Positions 51,347 through 60,425 of a stretch of 64,000 bases of DNA are shown here, one piece after another. A program made the position numbers and the translations under genes. The notes under the pieces were generated by a model. It ran no database searches, had not been told where the DNA came from, and saw only the letters and a list, made by a program, of their open reading frames with translations. This DNA is from Terriglobia bacterium (GTDB lineage: Bacteria; Acidobacteriota; Terriglobia; Bryobacterales; Bryobacteraceae): the NCBI GenBank assembly GCA_020073345.1, contig JAIQFI010000005.1, positions 1-64,000 on the forward strand. Reading direction: 5' to 3'. Numbering within the stretch: the stretch's first letter is position 1; every line of letters begins with the position of its first letter.

Positions 51347-52846
51347 CTATGGTAGCTGGCAGGCGAAGTTCGACGCTTCGTCAATGCTCCCGGTGCCTTT
51401 GTACTTCGCCACCTGAGGATAAGGGCACAGCGGACGCGTGCGGTCCACCTTGCCGGCAGTGCTGTGTGACGCGATGATCTTCTCCGGAGCGTTGCCCTGT
51501 TCCACCCACTGCTCGAGCGTGCCGACTTTGTCGAACACATTCGGCCCTTCGCCGCCGCCGCAGTGTCCCATGCCGGGCTCCATGAACAGGCGCACACTGT
51601 TCGAGGTCTTCGCAGCGCCGCCCAGCGTATCCACCACGCTCTTGTAGTACTTGATGGTGTTGAGCGGAGAGACGTTCGAATCAGCCCAGCCGTGATAGAT
51701 GAGCAGCTTTCCGTTGTGCGAGAAGAAAGGCTTGAGGTTCGGATCGGTGGCGTTCATCACCGCGTTTTCCGGCTGCTCCTCGAGCGCAATACCCTTGTCG
51801 AAATCGAAAGTCTTCCAGTCCCAGGCCGGATTCTTAAAGACGACGTATTTGAAGTGGTCGAAAATGTTGGCGGAAGGATCGGGGCCGGCGGCCTGGATGC
51901 CCCAGTTCAGCTCGCTTCCGGGCGCCAACGACGGAAACAGCACCTGCCCCGTACGAGGATTGATCGCGGCGCTGTAGATTTTCTTCGCGGCGTCCACTTG
52001 CGGGGCAGTGAGGCACGATGGACCGTCGCCGTTCTTGCACAGCAGCGCCTTGGGATCGAACTTGCACCGGGTGGGATCTTCGATCAGACCGTCCTTGACG
52101 CCGTCGCGGAGGTCGCAGGCGGCGAGCGCAGCCTGGTGGATCACCGGATACTTGGCGGGCGGAATATAACTAGCCGGATCTTTTAGCACGGCAAAAGCGA
52201 TCCACAAAGAGATCGCCGTCCGATTCGCGGGTGCGCCGGTGATGATGCCATCGTAATCGTCGGGAAACTTCTGCGCCTCTTTTAGCCCCTGGCGGCCGCC
52301 GGTGGAGCAACCGTTCCAGTAGGACAAGCGCGGAGCGCTGCCATAGAACGCCTGGATCACGGCCTTGGCCTTGAGCGTCATCTCGTGTTCGGAGCGCCAT
52401 CCGAAATCGATCAACTTTTCGGGATGCTCCAGGGCGAAGCTTCCGCTGCCGCCCACGTGCCCGGTGTCGGTCGACGCGCTCGCGTAGCCTGCTTTGACCG
52501 CATCGGCCAGGGCGGAATAACTGATGACTCCGGCCCAGCCTCCGTTCCCGACCGACTGCAGCTTGCGGTTCCAGTTGGAGGTCGGGAGCCAGAATTCGAC
52601 TTTGATATCGGAATCGCTGGAGGGTTTGAGCGTCGCCGCCACGCGGCAGAATTCAGGGACGTCCTTGTAAGCGTTGGCAGCCTTGCCTTTTCCAGGCGCA
52701 CCTGGCTGCGAGAACTGCCCAGCTGCGACGATCTGGGCCGCGGTTATGGTCGCGTCGGGCAAGGCCAGCGACGCGAGACTTTCGCACGAGGCTGCAAATG
52801 CGGGAGAAGCAATGGCACACGCTAGAACGGGTAGCAGTTTTTGCAT
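51347..52846 (-). CDS. tannase/feruloyl esterase family protein, exported
   Basis: A 499-residue exported serine esterase. The signal peptide (QKLLPVLACAIASPAFA) precedes the catalytic domain. The nucleophile is Ser181 in N-G-C-S-T-G-G-R, the acid lies in H-G-W-A-D-S-N-V-S-P, and the base in G-M-G-H-C-G-G-G; the Cys residues beside the Ser and His form the family's CS-D-HC disulfide. The ending RTRPLCPYPQ and Y-K-G-T-G-S-I-D-E-A-S-N-F matches the fragment at 1-609. It probably hydrolyses esters of phenolic acids such as gallate or ferulate, releasing aromatics for other enzymes here. ATG 52846 starts the signal peptide. Confidence 0.92.
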   Translation of the reverse strand: MQKLLPVLACAIASPAFAASCESLASLALPDATITAAQIVAAGQFSQPGAPGKGKAANAYKDVPEFCRVAATLKPSSDSDIKVEFWLPTSNWNRKLQSVGNGGWAGVISYSALADAVKAGYASASTDTGHVGGSGSFALEHPEKLIDFGWRSEHEMTLKAKAVIQAFYGSAPRLSYWNGCSTGGRQGLKEAQKFPDDYDGIITGAPANRTAISLWIAFAVLKDPASYIPPAKYPVIHQAALAACDLRDGVKDGLIEDPTRCKFDPKALLCKNGDGPSCLTAPQVDAAKKIYSAAINPRTGQVLFPSLAPGSELNWGIQAAGPDPSANIFDHFKYVVFKNPAWDWKTFDFDKGIALEEQPENAVMNATDPNLKPFFSHNGKLLIYHGWADSNVSPLNTIKYYKSVVDTLGGAAKTSNSVRLFMEPGMGHCGGGEGPNVFDKVGTLEQWVEQGNAPEKIIASHSTAGKVDRTRPLCPYPQVAKYKGTGSIDEASNFACQLP

Positions 52847-52916
52847 GATTCCTCCAGGCTGGGGATCAGTATACACCCGTCTCGCGCGGAACTATGATGT
52901 TCAGGAGGAGGTGGGG

Positions 52917-53714
52917 ATGAAACGTCGTCTTATTGGGATCCTTGCAGCATCTCTCTGGGTTTATATTCCTGGCACGGCCCAGGACTTTAACGGGAAGCAG
53001 GTGGCGGCCGCACTCACGCGGAAAAACATCCCGCCCGCACCGCGTTTGCCCGACGGCCATCCCGACCTGGGCAACGCGAAAGGGTCGTGGGAACCTCCTG
53101 GCGTGGGGGACATGGCCGGCACCGGAGGCGGCTTCGCCGGCAGCGCGCAGCCCGAGAAAAAGATCGATGTCCCGTTTCTGCCCTGGGCTAAGACGATTTA
53201 CGATCAACGCAACGCCAATATCACCAAGGACGATCCCGAGGGGTTCTGTCTGCCGCCGGGAATCCCGCGCATGTACGCGACCTCGTTCCCGTTTCAGATT
53301 TATCAGATGCCCAACCGCATCCTGTTCGTGTTCGAAGGCGGCGCGCACATGTGGAGAGTGGTCTACATGGATGGGCGGAAACATACACCGCCAGACAAGC
53401 TGAATCCGACCTATCTGGGTGAGGGGATCGGCCGATGGGAGGGAGACACGCTGGTGGTGGACGTCACCGGATTGAACGACCGATCCTGGATCGACGCGGC
53501 GGGGCATCCACACACCGAACAGCTCCACGTCGTCGAGCGCTTCACGCGCGTGAATGAGCTGATCATGCGCTACGAGGCAACCATCGATGACCCGGGGGCT
53601 TATTCCAAGCAGTGGACTACCAGCTGGAACATGCTGTTCCACCCCGGCATGGAACCGCTCGAGTACATCTGTCAGGAGAATAATGCGGACATGAAACATC
53701 TGGTCGGCAAGTAG
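52917..53714 (+). CDS. GDTLVVD-family secreted protein
   Basis: A 265-residue exported member. A signal peptide (KRRLIGILAASLWVYIPGTA) is followed by LPDGHPDLGNAKGSW near 44, a Gly-rich stretch, PFLPWAKTIYDQR, central Cys in G-F-C-L-P-P-G-I-P-R, MDGRKHTP, YLGEGIGRWEGDTLVVDVTG, HTEQLHVVERFT, ATIDDPGAYSKQW, and the tail E-Y-I-C-Q-E-N-N-A-D-M-K-H. It has an excellent AGGAGGAGG ribosome-binding site. It stands alone, divergent from the tannase gene by 70 bases and convergent with another paralog; a hairpin lies between the two 3' ends. Confidence 0.85.
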   Translation: MKRRLIGILAASLWVYIPGTAQDFNGKQVAAALTRKNIPPAPRLPDGHPDLGNAKGSWEPPGVGDMAGTGGGFAGSAQPEKKIDVPFLPWAKTIYDQRNANITKDDPEGFCLPPGIPRMYATSFPFQIYQMPNRILFVFEGGAHMWRVVYMDGRKHTPPDKLNPTYLGEGIGRWEGDTLVVDVTGLNDRSWIDAAGHPHTEQLHVVERFTRVNELIMRYEATIDDPGAYSKQWTTSWNMLFHPGMEPLEYICQENNADMKHLVGK

Positions 53715-53738
53715 GGGCGTCTCCTCTCGCCGACGCCC
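53715..53738. terminator. GC-rich hairpin between convergent GDTLVVD genes
   Basis: Perfect 7-base arms GGGCGTC (53715-53721) and GACGCCC (53732-53738) flank a 10-base loop. It lies between two convergent stops and may act as a bidirectional terminator or 3'-end stabiliser. No T-tract follows on either strand. Confidence 0.4.
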
Positions 53739-53745
53739 ACCGTCA

Positions 53746-54771
53746 TCACTTGCCGCGGTAGTGTTTCACGTCGTTGTTGTTCTCATTGCAGATAAATTCC
53801 ATGATCTCTTCGCCAGGGGGTGCGAGAGTCGCGGTGAAGGTTCGCTTCCAAGGGCCGGTGAACGCCTCGGAATCCTCCATGGTGATTTCGACCTCGATAT
53901 GCCCATAGTCGGGGCGGTGGATGCGTTCGACGGTGTGCAGTTTTTCCGTATGTGGAATGCCGGTGAGCGAGAGCCAGGCCTTGTCGTTGAAACCGGTGGT
54001 GTCGACCACCAACGTGTCGCCGTCCCAGCGTCCTATCGAGTGTCCCTGCCAGGTAGGATTCCAGTCCGCGGGGTGGGGGCGTCCATCCATGAAGATCTGT
54101 CGCAGGCCGGGGGTATCCGACTCGGTGATCACCACAATGAGGGAAGGCGTCTGCACGAACTTGTACGGGAACGCCCGCGTGATCGAAGATGCATTGGCCG
54201 GCAAGCAGAATCCGCCGGGGTAATCTTTCGAGTCATTCTCCATGCGCTGGCGAAGGAGCTCCGCGGCCCACGGCTGTAGCGGAGGCGGAGGCGTTTCCGG
54301 ATTGTACACGTTGATCCAGATGCCGGAAAGATCGGGCTTGCCCTCAGGGGTGCGCGGCGTGGAACCGGTGGGCACGGCGGCGCGGTCGCGGAAATCATTC
54401 AGCAGGAGGATGGGATCGTCTCCCAGCGTCCCCAGGTTGGATCCCCACGGCAGGCGGATGTTCAGGCGGCGCGACTCGCCAGCTCGAACGATGACCCCCG
54501 ATTGGGTAAAGGATCCGTACTGACAGCAAGGCATGGCGACGGCGAGATCGTAAGTTCCCGCGGGCAAGGCGAGGGTATATTCGCCCTTGGGCGAGCCAGG
54601 ACCGCGCACCACGGCGTGTGTAGCGGAGTTGGTGGCCTGAATCACGGCGTCCTTGACGATGCCCCCGTCAGGATCGCTGATGGTGCCCGTGATCGACGCC
54701 GGTTGCGCGAGGGCGACAGTTTGGATCGCAGCCGTCAAGAAGATCTGTGCGTACTTTACGCCGCGCGCCAT
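53746..54771 (-). CDS. GDTLVVD-family secreted protein with carboxypeptidase regulatory-like domain
   Basis: A 341-residue exported protein and the intact counterpart of the frameshifted 12433-13415. The signal peptide is followed by a carboxypeptidase-regulatory-like sandwich at about 25-105 (S-I-T-G-T-I-S-D-P-D-G to L-P-A-G-T-Y-D-L-A). The GDTLVVD domain has EGKPDLSGIW near 142, central Cys in F-C-L-P-A-N, DGRPHPADWNPTW, the block QGHSIGRWDGDTLVVDT, HTEKLHTVERIHRPDYG, ITMEDSEAFTGPW and the ending E-F-I-C-N-E-N-N-N-D-V. The regulatory-like domain is the type also found in the TonB receptor and may position the protein at the outer membrane or on a carbohydrate. Confidence 0.86.
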   Translation of the reverse strand: MARGVKYAQIFLTAAIQTVALAQPASITGTISDPDGGIVKDAVIQATNSATHAVVRGPGSPKGEYTLALPAGTYDLAVAMPCCQYGSFTQSGVIVRAGESRRLNIRLPWGSNLGTLGDDPILLLNDFRDRAAVPTGSTPRTPEGKPDLSGIWINVYNPETPPPPLQPWAAELLRQRMENDSKDYPGGFCLPANASSITRAFPYKFVQTPSLIVVITESDTPGLRQIFMDGRPHPADWNPTWQGHSIGRWDGDTLVVDTTGFNDKAWLSLTGIPHTEKLHTVERIHRPDYGHIEVEITMEDSEAFTGPWKRTFTATLAPPGEEIMEFICNENNNDVKHYRGK

Positions 54772-54797
54772 ATCCAGGATTTTAGCGGCTTTCTCGA

Positions 54798-55529
54798 CTA
54801 GCGGGTGCGCGCAGCAGATTGCTGCTGGGATGCTCCAATCAGCACCTGGGTGAGTTCCTCCGGAAGATCCAGCATCACGGCATGACCGCAGTCCATTTTA
54901 AGAGTCTTCCAGCCCCGGGCTTTCGCCGGTTCGAAAAACTGCGGGAACGGGGAGTCGGCGAAACCGGTGGCCAGGATGAACGTGACGTTTTTGATCCCGT
55001 GGGCTTTCCCGCTCAAATTGATGGGCTGCTGGAAGGTGGCCAAGGGCTGCATGGTGCACTGGCGGTCCACCCACGCCGCATCGTTGGCATTGACGTGGAA
55101 GACTTCGGCGGGAATAGGCGGCACCTTCCAACCCTCGCCGTGAGCCGCCGTGAGCTCCATCTGCATATTCCTTTGCTCCGGCGGCAAAGTGTCGTGCAGG
55201 CACTGGCCGTCCTTCAGAACGAACGCATCCAGGTAGACCAACGCGCCGATGCGATCCGGGATACGATCGGCCACGCCGCTGATCACGCAGCCGCCATAGG
55301 AGTGGCCACAGAGGATCACGTCTGACAGTTCCTCCCATTGAATCAGGTTGACCACGTCGTCGATATGCGTGTCGAGGTTCACCTGCGGGGACAGCAGGTG
55401 CGAGCGCTCTCCGACGCCGGTCAGAGTCGGCGTGAACACTTCGTGACCTCGTGCCTGGAGCGCCTTGCGGACGCGCTTCCAGCACCAACTGCCGCCCCAC
55501 GCTCCGTGAACCAGCACATAGGTGCTCAT
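54798..55529 (-). CDS. alpha/beta hydrolase, esterase/hydroxynitrile-lyase-like
   Basis: A 243-residue alpha/beta hydrolase of the plant-type methylesterase / hydroxynitrile-lyase-like group. It opens with Y-V-L-V-H-G-A-W-G-G-S-W-C-W, has nucleophile Ser77 in C-G-H-S-Y-G-G, and His216 in D-C-G-H-A-V-M. There is no signal peptide, in contrast with most neighbours. Such proteins hydrolyse small carboxylic esters in many soil bacteria. It stands 26 bases upstream of the GDTLVVD gene at 53746-54771 in the same orientation and might be co-transcribed with it. Confidence 0.88.
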   Translation of the reverse strand: MSTYVLVHGAWGGSWCWKRVRKALQARGHEVFTPTLTGVGERSHLLSPQVNLDTHIDDVVNLIQWEELSDVILCGHSYGGCVISGVADRIPDRIGALVYLDAFVLKDGQCLHDTLPPEQRNMQMELTAAHGEGWKVPPIPAEVFHVNANDAAWVDRQCTMQPLATFQQPINLSGKAHGIKNVTFILATGFADSPFPQFFEPAKARGWKTLKMDCGHAVMLDLPEELTQVLIGASQQQSAARTR

Positions 55530-55551
55530 GGCGTTTTCTCCTTGGACGATG

Positions 55552-56115
55552 TTAGTCGGCTCCGGTCAATTGTAGCCATTTTCCCTGATAGAAATAGAAC
55601 ACGACCGATCCCTTCTCGACAAAGGCGTCATCGATACCCTGGTGATCCAGGGGCGGCGGCTTTGTGCCACCGTACGCCTGATAATGCTGGAGGATGTAGG
55701 CGCGGTCTGCGGGCGCGATCGCCCGAGAGTAAGTTATGCCGTCGGCTCCTGAATCTTGAAGATTATCGAAGTCCTTCTTTTCCGCGATCTGCGCCGGGTT
55801 GGCCGCGGAGCCGTTCCAATAAACGAGGATCGAGGAGACACCTCCGATCGAGCAGAGGACCGCCCAGTCCGTTTGTCCGGGTTTGGCGAACTCGCCTTTG
55901 ATGACGTTGTGCGGTTCGTTCACCGGCTGTACCTGAGGAATCAGGCATCCGCGCCGTTTAAGGTCGGCGAGCACCTTTTTCGGAAGCTCCGGGAAAGCCG
56001 AGGGATTAAGGCGCAGGATCTGCCGCTCCGCCGTCTCGAATGCGCGCTGAAGATCGGGTGGAGTCTGTGCAAGGCCGGACCCAACGAGGAGCACCGCGAG
56101 CCACAGCCGACCCAT
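55552..56115 (-). CDS. exported protein of unknown function
   Basis: A 187-residue protein with a short signal peptide (GRLWLAVLLVGSGLAQ). The sequence T-P-P-D-L-Q-R-A-F-E-T-A-E-R-Q-I is helical. A mixed region with G-E-F-A-K-P-G-Q-T-D-W-A-V-L-C-S-I and S-I-L-V-Y-W-N-G-S then leads to an aromatic end, SVVFYFYQGKWLQL. Two Cys (in R-R-G-C-L-I and W-A-V-L-C-S) could pair. Nothing here is diagnostic and I assign no function. ATG 56115 was chosen because the signal peptide starts there. It diverges from the diheme cytochrome gene by 70 bases. Confidence 0.7.
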   Translation of the reverse strand: MGRLWLAVLLVGSGLAQTPPDLQRAFETAERQILRLNPSAFPELPKKVLADLKRRGCLIPQVQPVNEPHNVIKGEFAKPGQTDWAVLCSIGGVSSILVYWNGSAANPAQIAEKKDFDNLQDSGADGITYSRAIAPADRAYILQHYQAYGGTKPPPLDHQGIDDAFVEKGSVVFYFYQGKWLQLTGAD

Positions 56116-56185
56116 GCCTCTCAGTGTATCTGCCAAGCGGCCGCGACGCGTGGAATGATATAGTTCGAAATCGTCAGGAGGATTC

Positions 56186-57154
56186 ATGAAGCACTTGAGT
56201 GTGGTTCTCATTGCCTTACTGTCGTTCTATGTCGTGGTGGCTGTGCCGCAACAGCCGGGCCAAAGTCTGACGTGGGCGTATCCGGTGCCTGACAAGAATC
56301 CTCCGCCGGCCGGTGACGCAAAAGAACTGAAACGGCTGCCGGGCAGCACGAAATCCTACACGCAAGCGCAGATCGACGATCAGCTCAATCCGCCGGACTG
56401 GTATCCCCAGGAGCACGGGGCGCTACCGGATATCGTGCAACATGGGTTCCAGGTGCAGGCGTGCGGGTCCTGCCATCTCATGTCGGGACATGGCCATCCG
56501 GAATCCGCCACGCTGGCGGGTCTGCCGGTCGAGTACATGATGCGACAGATGGAGGATTTCAAGAGCGGCGTTCGAAAAGATCCCATGGTCTACGAGCCAT
56601 CCCAACGCGCCGCGCGCATGAACGGGATCGCCAAAGGACTGCCGGATGAAGACATGCGGAAGGCCGTGCAGTTTTTTGCGGCGCTGAAGCCAGCTGTCTG
56701 GTACAAGGTGGAGGAAGCGCAGACTGTGCCGAGGACCTGGATTAACGGAGGGCGCATGCGCTTTGCACTACCGGGCGGCGGAACCGAGCCACTGGGCAAT
56801 CGCATCATCACCGTGCCGCAGGATCCGGCCAGAGTCGAAAGCCGCGATCCGCATTCGGGATTCATCGCGTACGTTCCTCCGGGCAGTATCAAGAAGGGCG
56901 AGACACTGGTGAAAACCGGCGGTTCAGGCAAAACCATCGCTTGCGAAATCTGCCACGGCGAGGGGCTCAAGGGTCTGGGCGATGTGCCCCGGCTGGCGGG
57001 GATTCATCCGATCTATATCGTCCGGCAGCTTTTCAACTTTCAGACCGGCGCCAATAGCAGCACGGCGGGAGCGCAGATGAAGAAGGTCGCCGAGAAGCTG
57101 ACGGAAGACGATATGATCGCGATCGCGGCATACGCGGCCTCGCTGGCTCCGTAG
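56186..57154 (+). CDS. diheme c-type cytochrome, exported
   Basis: A 322-residue exported protein with two heme-c domains. The first motif, C-G-S-C-H, lies near residue 92 and is followed by a Met-containing stretch (EYMMRQMEDF); the second, C-E-I-C-H, lies near 253, followed by GLGDVPRLAGIHPIYIVRQL and the aromatic/Met tail. The order and the R-L-A-G-x-x-P-x-Y-I-x-x-Q-L motif resemble cytochrome c4/c553-type diheme carriers. A signal peptide covers about 1-24. It could accept electrons from the PQQ enzymes. The start follows a CAGGAGG ribosome-binding site. Confidence 0.9.
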   Translation: MKHLSVVLIALLSFYVVVAVPQQPGQSLTWAYPVPDKNPPPAGDAKELKRLPGSTKSYTQAQIDDQLNPPDWYPQEHGALPDIVQHGFQVQACGSCHLMSGHGHPESATLAGLPVEYMMRQMEDFKSGVRKDPMVYEPSQRAARMNGIAKGLPDEDMRKAVQFFAALKPAVWYKVEEAQTVPRTWINGGRMRFALPGGGTEPLGNRIITVPQDPARVESRDPHSGFIAYVPPGSIKKGETLVKTGGSGKTIACEICHGEGLKGLGDVPRLAGIHPIYIVRQLFNFQTGANSSTAGAQMKKVAEKLTEDDMIAIAAYAASLAP

Positions 57155-57155
57155 G

Positions 57156-58922
57156 CTATTGGCAGCCGTTGAGGCCTTTGGTCAGGCAGATGGAGCCGGT
57201 GATGTCCGGCGGAATCGGCAGGCCCTTATCCTTCATCAGGTTCTTGATGAAAGCCTCGGTTTCCGGATGCGCGAGCGCCGATTGCACGCCCACACGCGCC
57301 AGCCCTTGCGCGTAATGCAACGGAATCCAAGTCCAGCCTTTCATGGCGCCGTTCACCGTGTCGCGGCTGCCGTAGTCGTGCGCTTCGAGATCGGCGCCGT
57401 GATTCACCAGAAGCTGGATGGCCGCGCTTCGGCCCTTGTGAGCAGCGCCGTGGAGCGCCGCGCGTCCTTCGTCATCGGCTGCATTCACGTCGATGCCCAG
57501 GTCGAGGCACATCTGGATCGCTTCCATGTTCTGCTCCGGCGACCATTCGAACGTGACACCTTCCACCCAGCCGATTCCGGCGGCTACCGACAAGGCCGTG
57601 ACGTTATAGGACGTCTTGATCTTGGGATCCGCCCCGCGGGCCAGGAGCATCTTCATCAGCGTCACATCGCCGGACTGAGCCGCGCGGAGGAAGGGCGTCG
57701 CGCCGTCCTCGTACAGCCACTGCATGGTGAAGTTGTTGCGCGTCTCGGTGGAGTCGCCAACGCACCTATCGGGGGTCGATTGCGATCCGCAGATGCGGGC
57801 GTTCACGTTCGCGCCCTTGTCCAGAAGCAGCTGGATGATCTCCAGATGATCCATGTCCGGCTTGCGCACCGGATAATCGCCGCCCTCGATATTGCGGTTG
57901 TCGGTAGCGAGGTAGAGAGGCGTCCAGCCACCGTTGTTAGCGATATTTGGATCGGCGCCGTGTTCCAGCAGGTAAGCGCTGAGCTTGTAGTGGCGGTTCT
58001 GGATGGCCGTCAGCAACGGAGTCCAGCCATAGTGCGTGACCTGGTTCACGTTGGCGCCGGCCGCAAGCAAAAAACCCACGCAATTCAGGCAATCCTGCCG
58101 GGCTGCGAACACTAGCGGTGTTAAACCGCCGCCGTCGGTATCAGTGCCGCGACCGAAAGAAGAATCTGCGGCAGCGGCATCGGCCGCGGCCACTATGTCT
58201 TCTGGATTCGGCTTCGCGGGTGCCGCGCCGCGGCCTCCACGACCTGCCGGTGCGGTGACGCGGGCTTGCTCGCCTCCGGGAGCCAGCAAATCGCCGGGCT
58301 CCTTGCCGGCGGCTAACGCTGCTCGCAAGCGGGCTTGCACGGGCGGCGCTAAGTACGCCCGATTTCCCTTCGTGTCTGGATTCGAGGCAGCGGATACATC
58401 GGCTCCACGCTGAGCCAGCTCCCGAACCGCCTCCGCGTGCTTCTGGTCGACTGCCCACATTAGAGCCGTGGTTCCACGCAGGCTCTCTTTGGCATTTACA
58501 TCGGCCTGGTGATCGAGAAGCATCTTGATCGCGCCGACGTTCCCGCTGCGTGCCGCGAACATGAGGGGAGTCTCGCCGCGCTGATTTCTTTCATTGGGAT
58601 CCGCCCCAGCCTTCAACAGCCTTTCGATCATAGCGGAGCTGCCGTTGTTCGCCGCCAGATACAGGGGAGTCGCGCCATCGCGATTCGCGGCCTTCACATT
58701 CGCCCCGGCGGCGATCAGCAGATCCGCGAGTTGCAGGTTGTTGCTAAATGCGGCCCACTGGATTGCTGTGGCGCCATCGGGTTGAGCCGCGTTTACGTCG
58801 GCCTTCTGCCCGATGAGTCTGCGGACTGCTTGGGTGTCGCCCTTCATGGCCGCATCGCCGACGGGGCTGGGCGCAGCCGCAAAAGCTGTCAGGCAGGAGA
58901 CCAGAGCAGCGATTAGGCGCAT
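57156..58922 (-). CDS. secreted ankyrin repeat protein
   Basis: A 588-residue exported ankyrin protein. A signal peptide (RLIAALVSCLTAFAAA) precedes an array of ankyrin units, with D-G-A-T-A-I-Q-W-A-A, G-E-T-P-L-M-F-A-A-R and V-N-A hairpins throughout. An Ala/Gly/Pro-rich insert (A-P-A-G-R-G-G-R-G-A-A-P) near 220-250 breaks the array. Cys pairs are visible in R-Q-D-C-L-N-C-V and A-R-I-C-G-S-Q-S-T-P-D-R-C. It ends three bases before the frameshifted GDTLVVD gene region begins and lies in the same direction, so co-transcription is possible. The ligand is unknown; see 6790-8100 for a related secreted array. Confidence 0.9.
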   Translation of the reverse strand: MRLIAALVSCLTAFAAAPSPVGDAAMKGDTQAVRRLIGQKADVNAAQPDGATAIQWAAFSNNLQLADLLIAAGANVKAANRDGATPLYLAANNGSSAMIERLLKAGADPNERNQRGETPLMFAARSGNVGAIKMLLDHQADVNAKESLRGTTALMWAVDQKHAEAVRELAQRGADVSAASNPDTKGNRAYLAPPVQARLRAALAAGKEPGDLLAPGGEQARVTAPAGRGGRGAAPAKPNPEDIVAAADAAAADSSFGRGTDTDGGGLTPLVFAARQDCLNCVGFLLAAGANVNQVTHYGWTPLLTAIQNRHYKLSAYLLEHGADPNIANNGGWTPLYLATDNRNIEGGDYPVRKPDMDHLEIIQLLLDKGANVNARICGSQSTPDRCVGDSTETRNNFTMQWLYEDGATPFLRAAQSGDVTLMKMLLARGADPKIKTSYNVTALSVAAGIGWVEGVTFEWSPEQNMEAIQMCLDLGIDVNAADDEGRAALHGAAHKGRSAAIQLLVNHGADLEAHDYGSRDTVNGAMKGWTWIPLHYAQGLARVGVQSALAHPETEAFIKNLMKDKGLPIPPDITGSICLTKGLNGCQ

Positions 58923-58925
58923 CGA

Positions 58926-59961
58926 TTAACGCGTTCCGGGAAGCGGCCCGCCGGCCTCGCCACGGACGACTTTCGTATCCTGGCCCTGCGCTTCCAACTG
59001 CCGGGCTGCGGTGAGCGCGTCGAGCATCATATAGTTGCCTTCGTGGCAGGCGTATTCGTAGAGTCGATATTCGCGGTCCATCTTGAACGGATACCGGAGC
59101 GTGTACGGCGTGGTCCACACGTTCGGATCGTTGATAGTGGCCTCCCAGATCAGCTCATCGGGGGCCGTGCGGGTGAAGCGCTCCACGATCTTCGCGGCAT
59201 CGGTGTAGCGCCCGCCCGATCCCGATTCCGGCCTCAGGTTGGTGGTCTCGACCACCAGCGTGTTTCCTTCCCAGTGGCCGACCGAATTGCCCATGTACAT
59301 CTTGATGTCCTTGCCCACATGCTTGCGGCCGTCAATAGGAATCACGCGCTGCTCATGCACCATTTCGCTGCGGATCACGACATATCCGGGCGACTGGATG
59401 ATATCGTTGCCGAAGTTGTAGATGGTGTACAGCATGGTGGAGGGGAATCCGCGTGTGATGCAGCGGCTGTAGTAATCGAAATCTTCCCAAGAGTCGACCT
59501 TGTCTGGAAAGTGCTGCCCAGGCCCGAGCCCGCCGCGTTCCGACGCAACGGCCTTCTGCGCCTGCGGCGTCATCGGCGGGATCCTTCCATCCGGCGGATC
59601 GACCACGACGGATGTCTGCTTGGTTCTCCGGCCGCCCTCGGTCCAATACAGCGGCGGATTGATGGTGATCTGATTCTCGTACTGCTTCTGGACGTTCGCG
59701 GACTGCTGCGCCGCTTGCCGCTCAGTCTGCGCGAACTCCTCGTCGGAAAGAACCTCTTTGTCCTTCACGCCCCCCGGCGCGCTGCATGGGGATGTTGAAC
59801 TGGGCCGGCCAGTTTCCCTGCAGGTCGGGATCGCCCCAGGGAGTCTTGGGAGGCGTGTAGGCTTTCTTAGTTGCTTTGGGAGCGGCAGATGGGGTTTGCG
59901 CGGTTAGGATGAGCGATGCGGCCAGGACTCCAGCCGCGAGTGGGAGAATGCGACAAAGCAT
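58926..59961 (-). CDS. GDTLVVD-family secreted protein (frameshifted near the N-terminus)
   Basis: The N-terminal frame starts at ATG 59961 after an AGGAGG site with a signal peptide (L-P-L-A-A-G-V-L-A-A-S-L-I) and T-P-W-G-D-P-D-L-Q-G-N-W. After M-Q-R-A-G-G a run of six G (plus strand C at 59770-59775) shifts the reading frame; five would continue as V-K-D-K-E-V-L-S-D-E. The remaining 270 codons are intact: S-R-C-I-T-R-G central Cys, IDGRKHVGKD, YMGNSVGHWEGNTLVVETTN, ATINDPNVWTTPY, and E-Y-A-C-H-E-G. This copy is divergent, with an extended tail beyond the second Cys. Restored length is about 344 residues. One extra G is either an error or a true mutation. Confidence 0.78.
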
Positions 59962-60044
59962 GGGCAACCTCCTGCAGACGAATAAAGTGTATCAGGCAGG
60001 AGTCCCTTGCGCTCGGAGCATCAGTAGCGTTATATCTTGGACTC

Positions 60045-60425
60045 ATGAAACGAGCGCTACACCTAGCTTGTGTCGCGATTTGCCTAGGGGTTTTCGCGCC
60101 GGGATTCGCCCAGCAGGGCCACCCGCTGACCGGCACCTGGTCCGGCGACTGGGGCGCGACCTCGACCCAGCGCCACCAGATCACTTTCGTGATGAACTGG
60201 GACGGCAAGAACATTACGGGCCTGATCAATCCGGGTCCCGATTCCATCCCGATCGCCAGCGTTTTCGTGGATGTGACTAATTGGACCGTGCGGATCGAGG
60301 CGAACGGGAAGGACCATATCACCGCCGAGGGCAAGCTGGAGGATCTCGGTTCCTACCACCGAACTATCAAAGGTACTTGGACGCAGGGTTCCACTAAAGG
60401 CGACTTCAGGATCACGCGTGACTAG
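60045..60425 (+). CDS. small secreted beta-rich protein
   Basis: A 126-residue exported protein with a signal peptide (KRALHLACVAICLGVFAPGFA). The mature part begins H-P-L-T-G-T-W-S-G-D-W and is strand-rich (I-T-F-V-M-N-W-D-G-K-N-I, W-T-V-R-I-E-A-N-G, I-K-G-T-W-T-Q-G). Paired T-W and W-T motifs at both ends suggest a small closed barrel of lipocalin-like type, but this is only a resemblance. It is the first gene of a tight five-gene unit, overlapping the DUF6152-GDTLVVD fusion by 8 bases. A longer in-frame start lies in the promoter region and was not used. Confidence 0.78.
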   Translation: MKRALHLACVAICLGVFAPGFAQQGHPLTGTWSGDWGATSTQRHQITFVMNWDGKNITGLINPGPDSIPIASVFVDVTNWTVRIEANGKDHITAEGKLEDLGSYHRTIKGTWTQGSTKGDFRITRD

